Shown here in pieces: positions 1 through 10,169 of a DNA stretch of 64,000 nucleotides. The first letter of the stretch is position 1; every line of letters begins with the position of its first letter. Under the pieces are notes generated by a model. The model was not told the origin of the DNA, searched no databases, and was given only the letters and a program-made list of their open reading frames with translations. The position numbers and the translations under genes are program-made. Origin of the DNA: Cupriavidus sp. P-10 (GTDB lineage Bacteria > Pseudomonadota > Gammaproteobacteria > Burkholderiales > Burkholderiaceae); contig NZ_AP025171.1 in NCBI RefSeq assembly GCF_003402535.2, forward strand, positions 806,001-870,000, given 5' to 3'.

Positions 1-313
1 GGGCTACGGAAGATGCCGGGCGCGTATGCCAAAGACATCGGCAGGCATCGGTAGGCAAGCCGATGATAGGTGTCGGCCCGATGATGAAAAAAACGATATC
101 TGCGCATGGAGGCATGCGCGTAGCGCATGGCGGGGCGGGCGAGGCGGGCGGTGGACCACGGCCAAGCCGCGCCGGGGCAGGGCTGGCGGGCAGCAGGCCG
201 GAAAGCCTTATGCCACGCCGCTGGCAAGGGCGAAACAGGGGATATCAGGGTTTGCCCTGATGCCGGCGCAGGGCATGCGCGCCGCGCATGCCTCGGGCTC
301 GGCCCGCCGGCGC
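1..313. other. Left-edge non-coding stretch
   Basis: No reading frame here looks like a protein family on either strand. The open frames that cross it continue antisense through the TetR gene and have the biased composition of shadow frames. The only structure seen is a short perfect inverted repeat at 244-261. Confidence 0.5.
244..261. terminator. Inverted repeat downstream of TetR gene
   Basis: ATCAGGG-TTTG-CCCTGAT is a perfect 7-bp stem with a 4-nt loop, about 53 nt past the stop of the leftward TetR gene. It could end that transcript, but there is no clear T-run. It could equally be a protein-binding palindrome. Confidence 0.35.
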
Positions 314-961
314 TCAGCCGGGCTCGCGCCGCAACCCCCGCCGCAACGTCTCCACCAGCGCATGGCGCACCGCGCGGGCGCTGGCATCGCTCATGCCGAA
401 CAGGTACTGCGCCGACACCCCGCGCATGGCGCCGATGATTGCCACCGATTCGGCCAGCGGGTCGACATCGGCGCGGATATTGCCCGCTTCGATGCCGCGC
501 CGGATATGCCCTTCCAGGATCGCCACCGATTCGCGGTTGAGCCGGTCCAGCGCGTCGGCCACCGCCCCGCGGGTGACCACGCTTTCCGACAGCAGCACGT
601 GCAAGGCGCGCAATGTGGTGTCGAGCGACGGGTGCCGGCCGACGTAGAAGCCGACGATCCCCAGCACGCTTTCCAGCCCGGGGGCCCAGTTGGCCACCTC
701 CTGGCGCTCATCGCGCACGTCCTTGCCGATCTGCTCGACCAGCGCCACCAGCAGTCCTTCCTTGTGGCCGTAGTGGTGCGCGGCAAGGCCGCGGCTGTAG
801 CCGGCGCGTTCGCCCACCTCGCCCAGCGTCAGGCCGGCGATGCCTTTTTCGCACACCAGCGCCATGGCGCTGTCCATGATCCGGCGCGCGGCCTCGTCGC
901 GCCGCTCCTTCTGCGTGCGGCGCCTGGCGGGGGCCGGCGCGGCCCCGACTTCGGTCGTCAT
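314..961 (-). CDS. TetR/AcrR family transcriptional regulator
   Basis: A 215-residue repressor of the usual TetR length. After a basic tail rich in Arg and Ala, residues about 20-70 form the TetR helix-turn-helix: a helix starting RDEAARRIMDSA, then GLTLGEVGERAGYSRGLAAH and the HYGHKEGLL recognition end. The rest is the variable ligand-binding helical domain. The gene diverges from the Bug receptor and acyl-CoA ligase genes across 190 bp that contain a CTTGTT-N4-AACAAG palindrome, so it probably represses them and possibly itself. The ligand is unknown; given the target genes, an acyl-CoA or carboxylic acid is a reasonable guess. Confidence 0.88.
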   Translation of the reverse strand: MTTEVGAAPAPARRRTQKERRDEAARRIMDSAMALVCEKGIAGLTLGEVGERAGYSRGLAAHHYGHKEGLLVALVEQIGKDVRDERQEVANWAPGLESVLGIVGFYVGRHPSLDTTLRALHVLLSESVVTRGAVADALDRLNRESVAILEGHIRRGIEAGNIRADVDPLAESVAIIGAMRGVSAQYLFGMSDASARAVRHALVETLRRGLRREPG

Positions 962-1052
962 CTGTGTTCTCCGTGGGAATCCGCCTGGACACGCCGATGG
1001 TAACGCAGTGATGCGGGCATAACCCCGCCGCGGCGCCTCGGGATTTCACTTA

Positions 1053-1068
1053 CTTGTTTATCAACAAG
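1053..1068. promoter_or_regulatory. Probable TetR operator
   Basis: CTTGTT-TATC-AACAAG has perfect 6-bp arms and lies between the divergent TetR gene and the Bug gene. It is flanked by a looser outer ACTTG/CAAGT pair. A TATAAG sequence at 1074-1079 could be a -10 element for the rightward genes, which would place the operator over the promoter. Confidence 0.5.
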
Positions 1069-1151
1069 CAAGTTATAAGCTTCTCCGGCGGGCATGCCCG
1101 ACCCACGGACAGACCGGCCCGTCACGACAAGAAGACCACCAGGAGACAGCT

Positions 1152-2153
1152 GTGACCGTAAGCGTTTCAAGCAGGAAAGCCTGTGCCGTGGCGATGACGG
1201 CATGCGCGCTCGGGTGGCTCGCCCCGCCGGCGCTGGCCACCCCGGCCGAGGCGGGCGACTACCCGAAGAAGCCGATCCACATGGTGGTGCCGTCGACCGC
1301 CGGGGCCGGCGCCGACATCCTGGCCCGGCTGGTCGCCGACAGGCTTGGCAAGACGCTGGGCCAGCCTGTCGTGGTGGAAAACAAGCCAGGCGCCAGCAGC
1401 GTGATCGGCACCACGGCGGTGGCGCGCGCCCAGCCGGACGGCTACACCATCCTGTTCACCTGGACCGCGCTGATCCAGTCGTCGGTGCAGAAGGCGAAGC
1501 CGCCGTATGACGTCTTTACCGACCTCGCGCCGGTCGCGGAAGTGGCCCGCTCCAGCTTCGTGCTGATCGGCGCCGCGTCGGCCCAGACCGGCAGCGCCAA
1601 GGATTTCATCGCGACGGCGAAGCAGCGGCCGGGCCAGTACAGCTATGGCTCGTACGGCAACGGCACTTCCTCGCACATCCTCGGCGAGCTGTTCAAGCAG
1701 AGCGCCGGCATCAGCATGGTCCACGTGCCGTACCGCGGCGGCGCGCCCTTGCTGTCGGACCTGCAGGCGGGCCATATCCCGGTGGCGTTCCTCGATTTCG
1801 CCAGCGCGCGCGCCAATGCCGGCAACGAGCGCATGAAGATGCTGGCGATCACCAGCAGCGAACGGTCGCCACATTTCAAATCCACGCCGACCTTCGGCGA
1901 ACTCGGCATCCGCGGGCTCGACCTCGAAGGCTGGTTCGGCGTGCTCGCGCCGGGCAAGACCGACCCGGCCATCGTGCAGAAGCTGTCGGCGGCCGTGGCC
2001 AAGTCGTTGCGCGACCCGGACGTGTCCCGGCGCATGGAAGAGCTGGGCGTGACCGTGGTCGGCAACAGCCCCGACGAGTTCGCCGCCAAGCTGCGCCGCG
2101 ACGAAGAGAAGTGGCGCACCGTCATTACCCACGCCGCTATCCGTGCCGACTGA
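1152..2153 (+). CDS. Bug/TctC family periplasmic solute-binding receptor
   Basis: A 333-residue receptor of the tripartite tricarboxylate transporter (TctC/Bug) family, which is greatly expanded in Burkholderiales and binds carboxylates in the periplasm. Residues 1 to about 33 form a signal peptide ending in an Ala-rich cleavage region. The mature part begins YPKKPIHMVVP and carries the family motifs LGQPVVVENKPGA and QPDGYT. The start is a GTG at 1152, preceded at 6-nt spacing by AGGAG. It is followed after 21 nt by an acyl-CoA ligase gene, which suggests import and CoA activation of the same acid. No TctA/TctB membrane genes are nearby, as is common for orphan Bug proteins. The ligand cannot be read from the sequence. 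Confidence 0.93.
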   Translation: MTVSVSSRKACAVAMTACALGWLAPPALATPAEAGDYPKKPIHMVVPSTAGAGADILARLVADRLGKTLGQPVVVENKPGASSVIGTTAVARAQPDGYTILFTWTALIQSSVQKAKPPYDVFTDLAPVAEVARSSFVLIGAASAQTGSAKDFIATAKQRPGQYSYGSYGNGTSSHILGELFKQSAGISMVHVPYRGGAPLLSDLQAGHIPVAFLDFASARANAGNERMKMLAITSSERSPHFKSTPTFGELGIRGLDLEGWFGVLAPGKTDPAIVQKLSAAVAKSLRDPDVSRRMEELGVTVVGNSPDEFAAKLRRDEEKWRTVITHAAIRAD

Positions 2154-2174
2154 CGCGCCGACTGATCCGGAACC

Positions 2175-3731
2175 ATGACGATGATCCACGCTTCGCCTTC
2201 CTTCTTCTCGCTTGCGCTGGCGGCACTGCGCCGCTATCCCGAACGCATCGCGTTCCAGTGGGCCGGCGGCCGGCTGACATACCGGCAGGCCACCAGCCTG
2301 ATCGGCTGCTACCAGGCCGTGCTGGCGCGGCATGGCATCGGCGCCGGCACCCGCGTGGCCCTGCTCAGCGCCAACCGTGCCGACAGCTGGTGCGCTGGCA
2401 TGGCAGTGCAGGGCCTGGGCGCTGCCGCCAGCTGGCTGCACCCGATGGGCTCGCTCGACGCGCATTGCTTCCAGGTCGAGGATGCCGACGTTGCGGCGGT
2501 CATCGTCGATGCCGCCAGTTACGGCCACCGCGCCGGCGAGATCGCGGCGCGCCTGCCCGGCAGCTGCATCCTGACGCTGGGCGCCGCCGATGCCGGCACC
2601 GACCTGGCGGCGCTGGCAGAGGCGGCCGGCGATCCGGATCCGGTTGACCATTCGCTGGCCGGCGCCATGGCCACGCTGTCCTACACCGGCGGCACCACCG
2701 GCCGGCCCAAGGGCGTGATGAAGTCGGGCGGCGCCAATGGCCATGTCGCGCTGCAGATGCTCGCCCATTTCGACATGCCGCTGGCGCCGCGCTTCCTGGC
2801 GGTGGCGCCGATCACCCACGTCACCGGCACCAATGTCGTGCCGACGCTGCTGCGTGGCGGCACCGTCCACCTGATGGCGCGCTTCGACCCGGAAGAAATG
2901 GCCGCCACCATCGCGCGCGAACGCATCAACGCGACCATGATGGTGCCGACCATGGTGTATGGGCTGCTCGATCATCCGCGCTTCGATGCCTTCGACCTGT
3001 CGTCGCTGGAAACGCTGCTGTATGCCGGTGCGCCGATCTCGCGCCAGCGGCTGATCGAAGGCATCGAGCGCATCGGCCCGGTGTTCTGCCAGCTGTATGG
3101 CCAGTCGGAATGCTCGCCCATGACCGCGCTGCGCAAGGAAGACCACGACCTGTCGCGGCCGGCGCTGATGGACGCCTGCGGCTTTCCGCTGGCGGGCTGC
3201 GAAGTGCGCCTGCTCGACGACGACCACCGCGAGGTGGCACCGGGCCAGCATGGCGAGATCTGCGTGCGCAGCCCCGCCGCGATGAGCGGCTACTGGCGCC
3301 AGCCGGAACTGACGGAGCAGGCCTTTGCCGGCGGCTGGCTCCATACCGGCGACGTTGCCGTGGCCGATGACTGCGGGCGGCTGGTTATCGTCGACCGCAA
3401 GAAGGACATGATCGTCAGCGGCGGCTTCAACGTCTATCCGCGCGAGGTCGAGGACGCGCTGGCCATGCACCCCGCCGTCAGCATGGGCGCGGTGATCGGC
3501 GTGCCGGATGCCAAATGGGGCGAGGCCGTGACCGCCTACGTGGTGCTGCGCGCCGGCAAGTCGGCGACGGCGGACGAGCTGATCCACCACGTCAAGGCGC
3601 TCAAGGGCAGCGTCAATACGCCCAAGCGCGTGGAGATCGTCATGGCCCTGCCGCTGACCGCGCTGGGCAAGCTCGACAAGAAGGCGCTGCGCGCGCGCCA
3701 CTGGAGCGGCCAGGGCCGCAACGTTGCCTGA
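2175..3731 (+). CDS. AMP-dependent acyl-CoA synthetase (class I adenylate-forming)
   Basis: A 518-residue ATP-dependent acid:CoA ligase. The AMP-binding P-loop LSYTGGTTGRPKGV is at about residues 168-182. The hinge region GWLHTGDVA...DRKKDMIVSGGFNVYPREVED is at about 386-425, and the catalytic lysine lies in LTALGKLDKKALR near residue 498. It is soluble with no signal peptide. It sits between the Bug receptor (21 nt upstream) and the nitronate monooxygenase-like gene (8 nt downstream), so the three are probably co-transcribed. The family includes fatty-acid and aromatic-acid ligases, and the substrate is not identifiable here. Confidence 0.92.
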   Translation: MTMIHASPSFFSLALAALRRYPERIAFQWAGGRLTYRQATSLIGCYQAVLARHGIGAGTRVALLSANRADSWCAGMAVQGLGAAASWLHPMGSLDAHCFQVEDADVAAVIVDAASYGHRAGEIAARLPGSCILTLGAADAGTDLAALAEAAGDPDPVDHSLAGAMATLSYTGGTTGRPKGVMKSGGANGHVALQMLAHFDMPLAPRFLAVAPITHVTGTNVVPTLLRGGTVHLMARFDPEEMAATIARERINATMMVPTMVYGLLDHPRFDAFDLSSLETLLYAGAPISRQRLIEGIERIGPVFCQLYGQSECSPMTALRKEDHDLSRPALMDACGFPLAGCEVRLLDDDHREVAPGQHGEICVRSPAAMSGYWRQPELTEQAFAGGWLHTGDVAVADDCGRLVIVDRKKDMIVSGGFNVYPREVEDALAMHPAVSMGAVIGVPDAKWGEAVTAYVVLRAGKSATADELIHHVKALKGSVNTPKRVEIVMALPLTALGKLDKKALRARHWSGQGRNVA

Positions 3732-3739
3732 TCCCGAAA

Positions 3740-4750
3740 ATGTCTTCCTACTGCACCGATATGAACGCCATCCCTGCTCCCGGCCAGCGCCTGCCGCAAT
3801 CGATCACCCGCCGCCTGTCGCTGCCGCTGATCGCCGCGCCGATGTTCCGCGTCTCAGGTCCGGACCTCGTGCTGGCCGCGTGCCGTGCCGGCGTGATCGG
3901 CTCGTTCCCCACGGCGAACTGCCGCTCGACCGAGGAACTCGACGCGTGGATGACGCGCTTCGGCGCGGAGCTCACGCCCGACGACGCGCCGGTCTGCCCC
4001 AACCTGATCATGCGCCGCGAGGCATTGCAGCAGGAACTGGACTGCCTGCTGCGGCACCGGGTCGAAATGGTCATCACCAGCGTAGGCGCGCCGGATGCGG
4101 TAGTCGGTCCGCTGCACGAGATCGGCTGCCTGGTGCTGGCCGATGTCGCTTCGGTGCGGCATGCGCGCAAGGCCGTGGCGGCAGGCGCCGACGGCCTGAT
4201 CCTGCTGACCGCCGGCGCGGGCGGTCAGACCGGGTGGGCCAATGGCTTTGCCTTCGTGCGCGCCGTGCGGCAGTTCTTCGACGGGCCGGTGGTGCTGGCG
4301 GGCGGCATCTCCGACGGCGTGGGCCTGTTGTCGGCACAGGTGCTAGGCTGCGACCTCGCCTACATGGGCACCCGGTTCATCGCCACGCGCGAGAGCATGG
4401 CCGTCGACGGGTACAAGGACATGCTGGTCAGCAGCGAGCTGGACGACGTGATGCTGTCGCGTGCCTTCACCGGGCTGGAAACCAACACGCTGCGTCCGTC
4501 GATCGTCGCCAGCGGCCTCGATCCGGCCAACCTGCCCACCGACATGACCCAGGAGCGCGCCGATGCGCTGTACGGAAGCCAGGGGTCCGCCGGCATCAAA
4601 CGCTGGCGCGATATCTGGAGCGCGGGGCACTCGGTGTCGGGTGTCGCGCAGGTGGAGTCGGTGGGGGAACTGGTGGCACGCACGCGGCAGGAATTCGACG
4701 GAGCGCGCGCGGCAGCGTACCGGGCGCTGGCGCCGGTGGCTTGCGCGTGA
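3740..4750 (+). CDS. Nitronate monooxygenase (2-nitropropane dioxygenase-like) family protein
   Basis: A 336-residue FMN-binding TIM-barrel protein. The flavin-phosphate-binding signatures are TAGAGGQTG, then LAGGISDG, then YMGTRFIATRE. The N-terminal segment LSLPLIAAPMFRVSGP is typical of the family. The family oxidises alkyl nitronates, but many members are generic flavin oxidoreductases. The start at 3740 is 8 nt after the ligase stop; an in-frame ATG at 3761 is an alternative, since neither has a strong Shine-Dalgarno. Position as the last gene of a Bug/ligase operon suggests a role in degrading the imported compound. It ends facing the leftward VWA gene with only about 23 bp between stops. 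Confidence 0.88.
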   Translation: MSSYCTDMNAIPAPGQRLPQSITRRLSLPLIAAPMFRVSGPDLVLAACRAGVIGSFPTANCRSTEELDAWMTRFGAELTPDDAPVCPNLIMRREALQQELDCLLRHRVEMVITSVGAPDAVVGPLHEIGCLVLADVASVRHARKAVAAGADGLILLTAGAGGQTGWANGFAFVRAVRQFFDGPVVLAGGISDGVGLLSAQVLGCDLAYMGTRFIATRESMAVDGYKDMLVSSELDDVMLSRAFTGLETNTLRPSIVASGLDPANLPTDMTQERADALYGSQGSAGIKRWRDIWSAGHSVSGVAQVESVGELVARTRQEFDGARAAAYRALAPVACA

Positions 4751-4773
4751 CGCGCCTGGCGCGATCCGCCGCA

Positions 4774-5859
4774 CTACATCACGCGCCCGAACCACCACAG
4801 CGACAGCAGCCCCGCCATCGTCGCCAGCAGCGCGCCCAGCGCGGTGAAGAACGCGGTGACTTCCACCTGGTCGCGCTTGTCGAACGCCAGCTTGGCGTGG
4901 AGCGCGCGGTACACCTTCTTCAGCTGGGCCGTATCTTCCAGCCGGAAGTACTCGGCGCCGGTCGCGTCGGCGACCTGCTTCAGCACCCTCTCGTCCAGCC
5001 TGACGCGGGACGACATGCCGTCGACCGACAGCACCACGCCTTCGGGCGTGCCGACGCCCACGGTATAGACGCGCACGCCGTGGGTGGCGGCGAGTTGCGC
5101 GGCCTGCAGCGCGCCCGGGCCGGCGTTGCTTTCGCCGTCGGAGAACACGACGATCGCGCCCGCGCCGTATGAGCCGGGCGCAACGGCATCCGCGTCGCTG
5201 TCGCTGGAAGAGGAGGAGCCGCTGCCCGAGACCGCCGGTTTCTTCGGCTGCGGAGTGTCGTCGTTCATCAGGCGTTCGGCGTCGTTGGTGGCCTCCGGCA
5301 GCAGCGCGGTCAGCGCGATCAGCAGGCCATTGCCCAGCGCCGTGCCGCCCTGCGGCTTCAGGCGTTCGATGGCGGCAGCAACGTCGTCCTTGCTGCGGCT
5401 GGGGGCCTGCGCCACGGCGGCGGTGCCTGCCATCGCCACCACGCCGACGCTGACGCTGGAGGGCTGGTCGGCAAGCAAGACCCTGGCGGCCTGCTGCGCG
5501 GCGCGGATGCGGCTGGGCTTGATGTCCTGCGCGCGCATGCTGCCGGACAGGTCGATGACCAGCACCACCGTCTTGATGCGCGAGGGCAGCGTCAGCACGG
5601 CCTGGGGCCGCGCGATGGCGATGATCAGCGCGGTCAGCGCCAGCAGCGCGAGGACGGGGGACACGTGGCGGCGCCAGCCTGTGCCGCCGCGGATGGCCAC
5701 GCCGACGGTCTTCAGCGCGGGGTAGTGCACGGTCGCGCGCCGGCGGCGCGCATCCAGCCACAGGTAGCCGCCCGCCAGCACCAGCACGGTCGCGAGCCCC
5801 CACAGCATGCTCGGCCACAGGAAGCTGAAGACAGGCAGCCGGCTTATCGCATCGGTCAT
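4774..5859 (-). CDS. Membrane-anchored VWA domain protein (BatA-like)
   Basis: A 361-residue protein with two N-terminal membrane segments (about residues 11-34 and 67-84), a von Willebrand A domain and a C-terminal membrane helix. The metal-ion-dependent adhesion site motif is D103-L-S105-G-S107 in VLVIDLSGSM. A long Ser/Asp-rich insert (SGSGSSSSSDSDADA) interrupts the VWA domain. The start overlaps the stop of the DUF58 gene as ATGA, so the two are translationally coupled. Together with the upstream MoxR ATPase this is the MoxR-DUF58-VWA arrangement, thought to act in envelope stress or metal and protein maturation. The insert is unlike the usual BatA and may be flexible. Confidence 0.87.
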   Translation of the reverse strand: MTDAISRLPVFSFLWPSMLWGLATVLVLAGGYLWLDARRRRATVHYPALKTVGVAIRGGTGWRRHVSPVLALLALTALIIAIARPQAVLTLPSRIKTVVLVIDLSGSMRAQDIKPSRIRAAQQAARVLLADQPSSVSVGVVAMAGTAAVAQAPSRSKDDVAAAIERLKPQGGTALGNGLLIALTALLPEATNDAERLMNDDTPQPKKPAVSGSGSSSSSDSDADAVAPGSYGAGAIVVFSDGESNAGPGALQAAQLAATHGVRVYTVGVGTPEGVVLSVDGMSSRVRLDERVLKQVADATGAEYFRLEDTAQLKKVYRALHAKLAFDKRDQVEVTAFFTALGALLATMAGLLSLWWFGRVM

Positions 5860-6864
5860 GCTGCACCCCTGGCGGTTCCCTGCCGGTGACGCCGCTGGCG
5901 CGTGAAGTGCAGCAGCGCCAGGTCCAGCCGGGCGTAGGTCGACAACGTCAGGCACTGCACGCCGGCGCGCGCGAAGGCCTGGTGCAGCTCGGCCTCGCGC
6001 GCTTCGGCCGCGGCGGCGAAGCGCTTGCGGAAGGCCGGGTCATGCGTGTCGACGAAGATCTGCTCGGCGGTCTCGGCATCCTGCAGCACGACCAGGCCCA
6101 GGTCGGGCAGGGCCAGTTCGAGCGGATCGACCAGCCGCACCGCGACCACTTCATGGCGCCGCGCCAGCATGCCGAGCGATGCCTGCCAGCCGGTCGCGCT
6201 GATGAAGTCGGACACGACGAACACGACCGAGCGGCGCCTGGCGACCGAGCGTGCCTGCTCCAGCAGGTCGCGCAGCCGGGTTTCGCCCGGGCACGCCGCC
6301 GGCGTGGCATGCATGCGGTCGAGCACGTGCAGCAGCTGGCGCCGGCCCGAGCGCGCGGGGATGACAGGCGCAGCGGACGCAGCCTTGTCGGTGGCGCCGC
6401 CATAGAGCACCGCGCCAACGCGGTTGCCATAGCGCGTCAGCAGCAGCGCCATCACGGTGGTGAAATCGGTGAGCAGGTCGCGCTTGCGCACCGCGCCCGA
6501 CCCGAACTCGACCGACCCGCTCAGGTCCAGCACGAACCACGCGGAGACGTCGCGGTCTTCCTGGAACTCGCGCACGTGCGGGGTCTGCAGCCGCGCGGTC
6601 ACGTTCCAGTCGATATGGCGCACGTCGTCGCCGGGGCGGTATTCGCGCAGGTCGGCCAGGTCGAGCCCGAAGCCGCGGAACAGCGTGCGGTAGTCGCCCT
6701 GCAGCAGGCCGTCGAGCCGGCGCACCACTGTCCATTCCAGCCGGCGCAGCAGCGCCTCGGTCTGCTTCGACCCGACCGCGGCCACCGCTGCGTTGGCTGC
6801 AGCGGTGGCCGCCGCTTTTGCAGATGCGGCAGCAGGCGCCGGGGCGTCCGCCCCGCGCCGGAAC

Positions 6865-6887
<23 letters not shown>
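5856..6887 (-). CDS. DUF58 domain protein of a MoxR/VWA operon
   Basis: A 343-residue protein. The DUF58 signature YRPGDDVRHIDWNVTAR lies at residues 83-99, followed by a degenerate VWA-like fold starting FVLDLSGSVEFGSG near residue 118, where D121-x-S-x-S resembles a MIDAS. Residues 15-40 are an Ala-rich low-complexity linker. The gene overlaps the upstream MoxR gene by 23 nt and the downstream VWA gene by 4 nt, so the three are made together. DUF58 proteins accompany MoxR ATPases almost universally; the molecular role is not settled. No transmembrane segment is evident, unlike DUF58 members that carry two N-terminal helices. Confidence 0.88.
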
Positions 6888-7878
<991 letters not shown>

Positions 7879-7891
7879 AGGCCCTCACGTT

Positions 7892-8815
7892 TCAGAAAGG
7901 AGAAGATCCGATGGCAACGCCGGCGTTTTCGATGGTGACGGCAAAGCCGATGCCAAGGAAGGTGCCGCTCTGGTTAGGGTTGAGGATGGCGGTGACGATG
8001 CCAACCACTTCGCCATCCATGTTCACCAGCGGCCCGCCCGAGTTGCCCGGGTTGGCCGCGGCGTCAAACTGGATGAGCTTGTCCAGGCTCTGCTTGTGGT
8101 CAGGCGAGACGAACTGGCGGTCGAGCCCTGACACCACGCCGGCCGACACCGACGGGCCGATGCCGAACGGAAAGCCCACCGCGACGACTTCGCTGCCGGG
8201 CGCCAGCTCGCGGCTGGAGCCGAGTGTCGCCGCCGGCAAGTCGTCGGGAATGGATTTGGGCCGGAGCACGGCGAGGTCTTTCTCGGGGATGGCCTGCACC
8301 ACGGTGGCTTCGGCCATGTGGCCGTCGTGGAACCTGACCTCCAGCCGCTTGGCATCGGCGACGACGTGGTAGCTGGTCAGCACCATGCCGCTTTCAGTCA
8401 CGACCACGCCCGAGCCGATGTGGCGCGCTTCGCGCTTGCCGCCGGCCGGATCCTTGCCGTCGGGCGGGTCGCGCTTGGCAAGCTCATCCTGCGGCGCGGG
8501 CTGGGCGGGCGGTGTCGATTTGCGCCGTGTGGCAGGGGGATCACGCTTGGCCTTCGGCGCCGACGCGGCTTCCACGGGTTGTTCCGCCGGCGTATAGCTG
8601 CGGATCTCCACCACCGATTCGCGCACCGCCTCGGCCGCCCTGGCCGTGCGCGACGGCAGGCTCTTGGTCTGCAGCGTGTGCAGCACCGCCGCGTCGATGT
8701 CTGCCTGCTTGAGCACGCGGGGTGGTGGCTGCGACCGCCAGGCGATGGCCGCGCCCGCCGCAATGACCACGACGACCGCCGTCGAGACCAGCCCGTAGAT
8801 CGTCACCCGTTTCAT
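7892..8815 (-). CDS. Membrane-anchored trypsin-like serine protease (HtrA-type, no PDZ)
   Basis: A 307-residue protein with an N-terminal signal anchor (about residues 6-25), a Pro/Lys/Asp-rich linker (about 77-130) and a trypsin-like domain. The catalytic triad is complete: H150 in TSYHVVAD, D180 in PEKDLAVL and S259 in NPGNSGGP. The open frame ends shortly after the protease domain, so there is no PDZ domain, unlike DegP/DegS. The start at 8815 puts the membrane helix right after MKR; an upstream in-frame start would add an unlikely segment. It lies 13 nt upstream of the MoxR gene and diverges from a second VWA gene. A link to envelope quality control is inferred from this neighbourhood. 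Confidence 0.87.
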   Translation of the reverse strand: MKRVTIYGLVSTAVVVVIAAGAAIAWRSQPPPRVLKQADIDAAVLHTLQTKSLPSRTARAAEAVRESVVEIRSYTPAEQPVEAASAPKAKRDPPATRRKSTPPAQPAPQDELAKRDPPDGKDPAGGKREARHIGSGVVVTESGMVLTSYHVVADAKRLEVRFHDGHMAEATVVQAIPEKDLAVLRPKSIPDDLPAATLGSSRELAPGSEVVAVGFPFGIGPSVSAGVVSGLDRQFVSPDHKQSLDKLIQFDAAANPGNSGGPLVNMDGEVVGIVTAILNPNQSGTFLGIGFAVTIENAGVAIGSSPF

Positions 8816-8889
8816 CGCAGCCCCCCAGGTCCCGTCCCGCCTTGGAAAATACAGTACCATCCTCTTAACCACGCGCCAAGGAGCAGGGC

Positions 8890-9954
8890 ATGCAGTTTCT
8901 CTGGCCGCAGATGCTCTGGTTGCTGCTGGCGCTCCCGGTGCTGGCAGCGGCCTACCTGTACCTGCTCGCGCGGCGCAAGAAATCCGCCCTGCTGTATGCC
9001 AGCCTTGCGCTGCCCCGCGCCGCGCTGGGCCCGCGCCAACGCCTGCGGCGTCACATCCCGCCCCTGCTGTTCCTGATCGCGCTGGGCGCGGCTTTGCTGG
9101 CCTGCGCGCGGCCCACCGCCACCGTTACCCTGCCGTCCGACACCATCACGCTGGTGCTGGCCATGGACACCTCGCGCAGCATGGAGGCCACCGATGTGCC
9201 GCCCACGCGCATCAGCGCCGCGCAGCAGGCCGCGCGTGACCTGATCGTGGGACTTCCGGCCAGCGTGCGGCTCGGCATCGTGTCCTTCGCCGCCACCGCG
9301 ACCGTGGTGCTGCCGCCGACCAGCAATCGCCAGGACATGCTCGACGCGCTCGATCGCTTCCAGCTGCAGCGCGGCACCGCCACCGGCAGCGGGCTGATCC
9401 AGGCGCTGGCGGTGCTGTTCCCCGACGACGGCATCGATCTTGAGGCGATTCTCTTCAACGACGCCGCGAACCCGTTCGGCCGCAGTTCGCCGTCGCTGGA
9501 CGAGGCCGCCGCCGCGGAGGCCGCGCGCAAGCGCGACCAGAAGCGCCAGCCAGTGCAGCCGGGCACATACCGGCACGGCGCGGTCATCCTGCTCAGCGAC
9601 GGCCGGCGCACCACCGGCCCGGACCCGATCGACGCCGCGCGCATGGCGGCCGAGCGCGGCGTGCGCGTCTATACCGTCGGCTTCGGTTCGCCGCAGGGTG
9701 CCAGCATGCCGGAGTCGAGCCTGTCCTACTTCATGCAGCTCGACGAACCCGCCCTGCGCGCGGTCGCGACGCTGACGGGCGGCGAATACTTCCAGGCGGG
9801 ATCGGCCGCCGACCTGACCAAGGTGTATCGCCAGCTCAGCGCCCGCTTCGCGCTGGAGCGCCGGGAAACCGAGGTGAGTGCGTTGTTGTCCGCGGCAGCC
9901 GTGCTGCTGCTGGTGCTGGCATCGGGGCTGTCGCTGCTGTGGTTCCGGCGTTGA
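8890..9954 (+). CDS. Membrane-anchored VWA domain protein (second copy)
   Basis: A 354-residue protein with the architecture of the 4774-5859 protein. It has N-terminal membrane helices at about residues 7-26 and 56-72, a VWA domain with MIDAS D93-T-S95-R-S97, and a C-terminal helix before LLWFRR. AAGG AG-type Shine-Dalgarno AAGGAG ends 6 nt before the ATG. It diverges from the protease gene, with 74 bp between the starts. It is paralogous to the leftward VWA protein (shared QMLW/SMLW start, shared RPTATVTLP/RPQAVLTLP segment). The insert between the MIDAS and the last strands is charged and Ala-rich rather than Ser-rich. Two such proteins facing opposite ways around one protease and one MoxR suggest a paired complex, as for BatA/BatB. 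Confidence 0.87.
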   Translation: MQFLWPQMLWLLLALPVLAAAYLYLLARRKKSALLYASLALPRAALGPRQRLRRHIPPLLFLIALGAALLACARPTATVTLPSDTITLVLAMDTSRSMEATDVPPTRISAAQQAARDLIVGLPASVRLGIVSFAATATVVLPPTSNRQDMLDALDRFQLQRGTATGSGLIQALAVLFPDDGIDLEAILFNDAANPFGRSSPSLDEAAAAEAARKRDQKRQPVQPGTYRHGAVILLSDGRRTTGPDPIDAARMAAERGVRVYTVGFGSPQGASMPESSLSYFMQLDEPALRAVATLTGGEYFQAGSAADLTKVYRQLSARFALERRETEVSALLSAAAVLLLVLASGLSLLWFRR

Positions 9955-10108
9955 CAGGGCCCCGGCGTTAAGAGGAGCCAGCGAGGGCAGGTCGCGTCAC
10001 GTGGCGCGACATGCGGCACGACACTTGGCGCGTCACGTACCGGTCACTTCGTAGCGTTTCGTATCACAGGCGATTCGCCCTGCGCGTCGGCGCGGCACGC
10101 AGGGACAG

Positions 10109-10114
10109 TACAAT
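10109..10114 (+). promoter_or_regulatory. Possible -10 element of the MurA-like gene
   Basis: TACAAT lies 55 nt upstream of the ATG at 10170. It is the only good -10 match in the 215-bp gap after the VWA gene. No convincing -35 hexamer is seen at 17 nt. Confidence 0.35.
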
Positions 10115-10169
10115 GCCGGACGCTTGATTTACCGGACCTGCCTTTTCCGCCACCCCGACCGCTTCGCCC

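Noticed and set aside
1167..3701. An 844-codon antisense frame across the Bug and ligase genes, and similar long antisense frames elsewhere (36983-39217, 34292-36877, 46811-48415)
   Set aside because: Same composition artefact. None has a ribosome site, fold motif or hydrophobic pattern that would suggest a protein.
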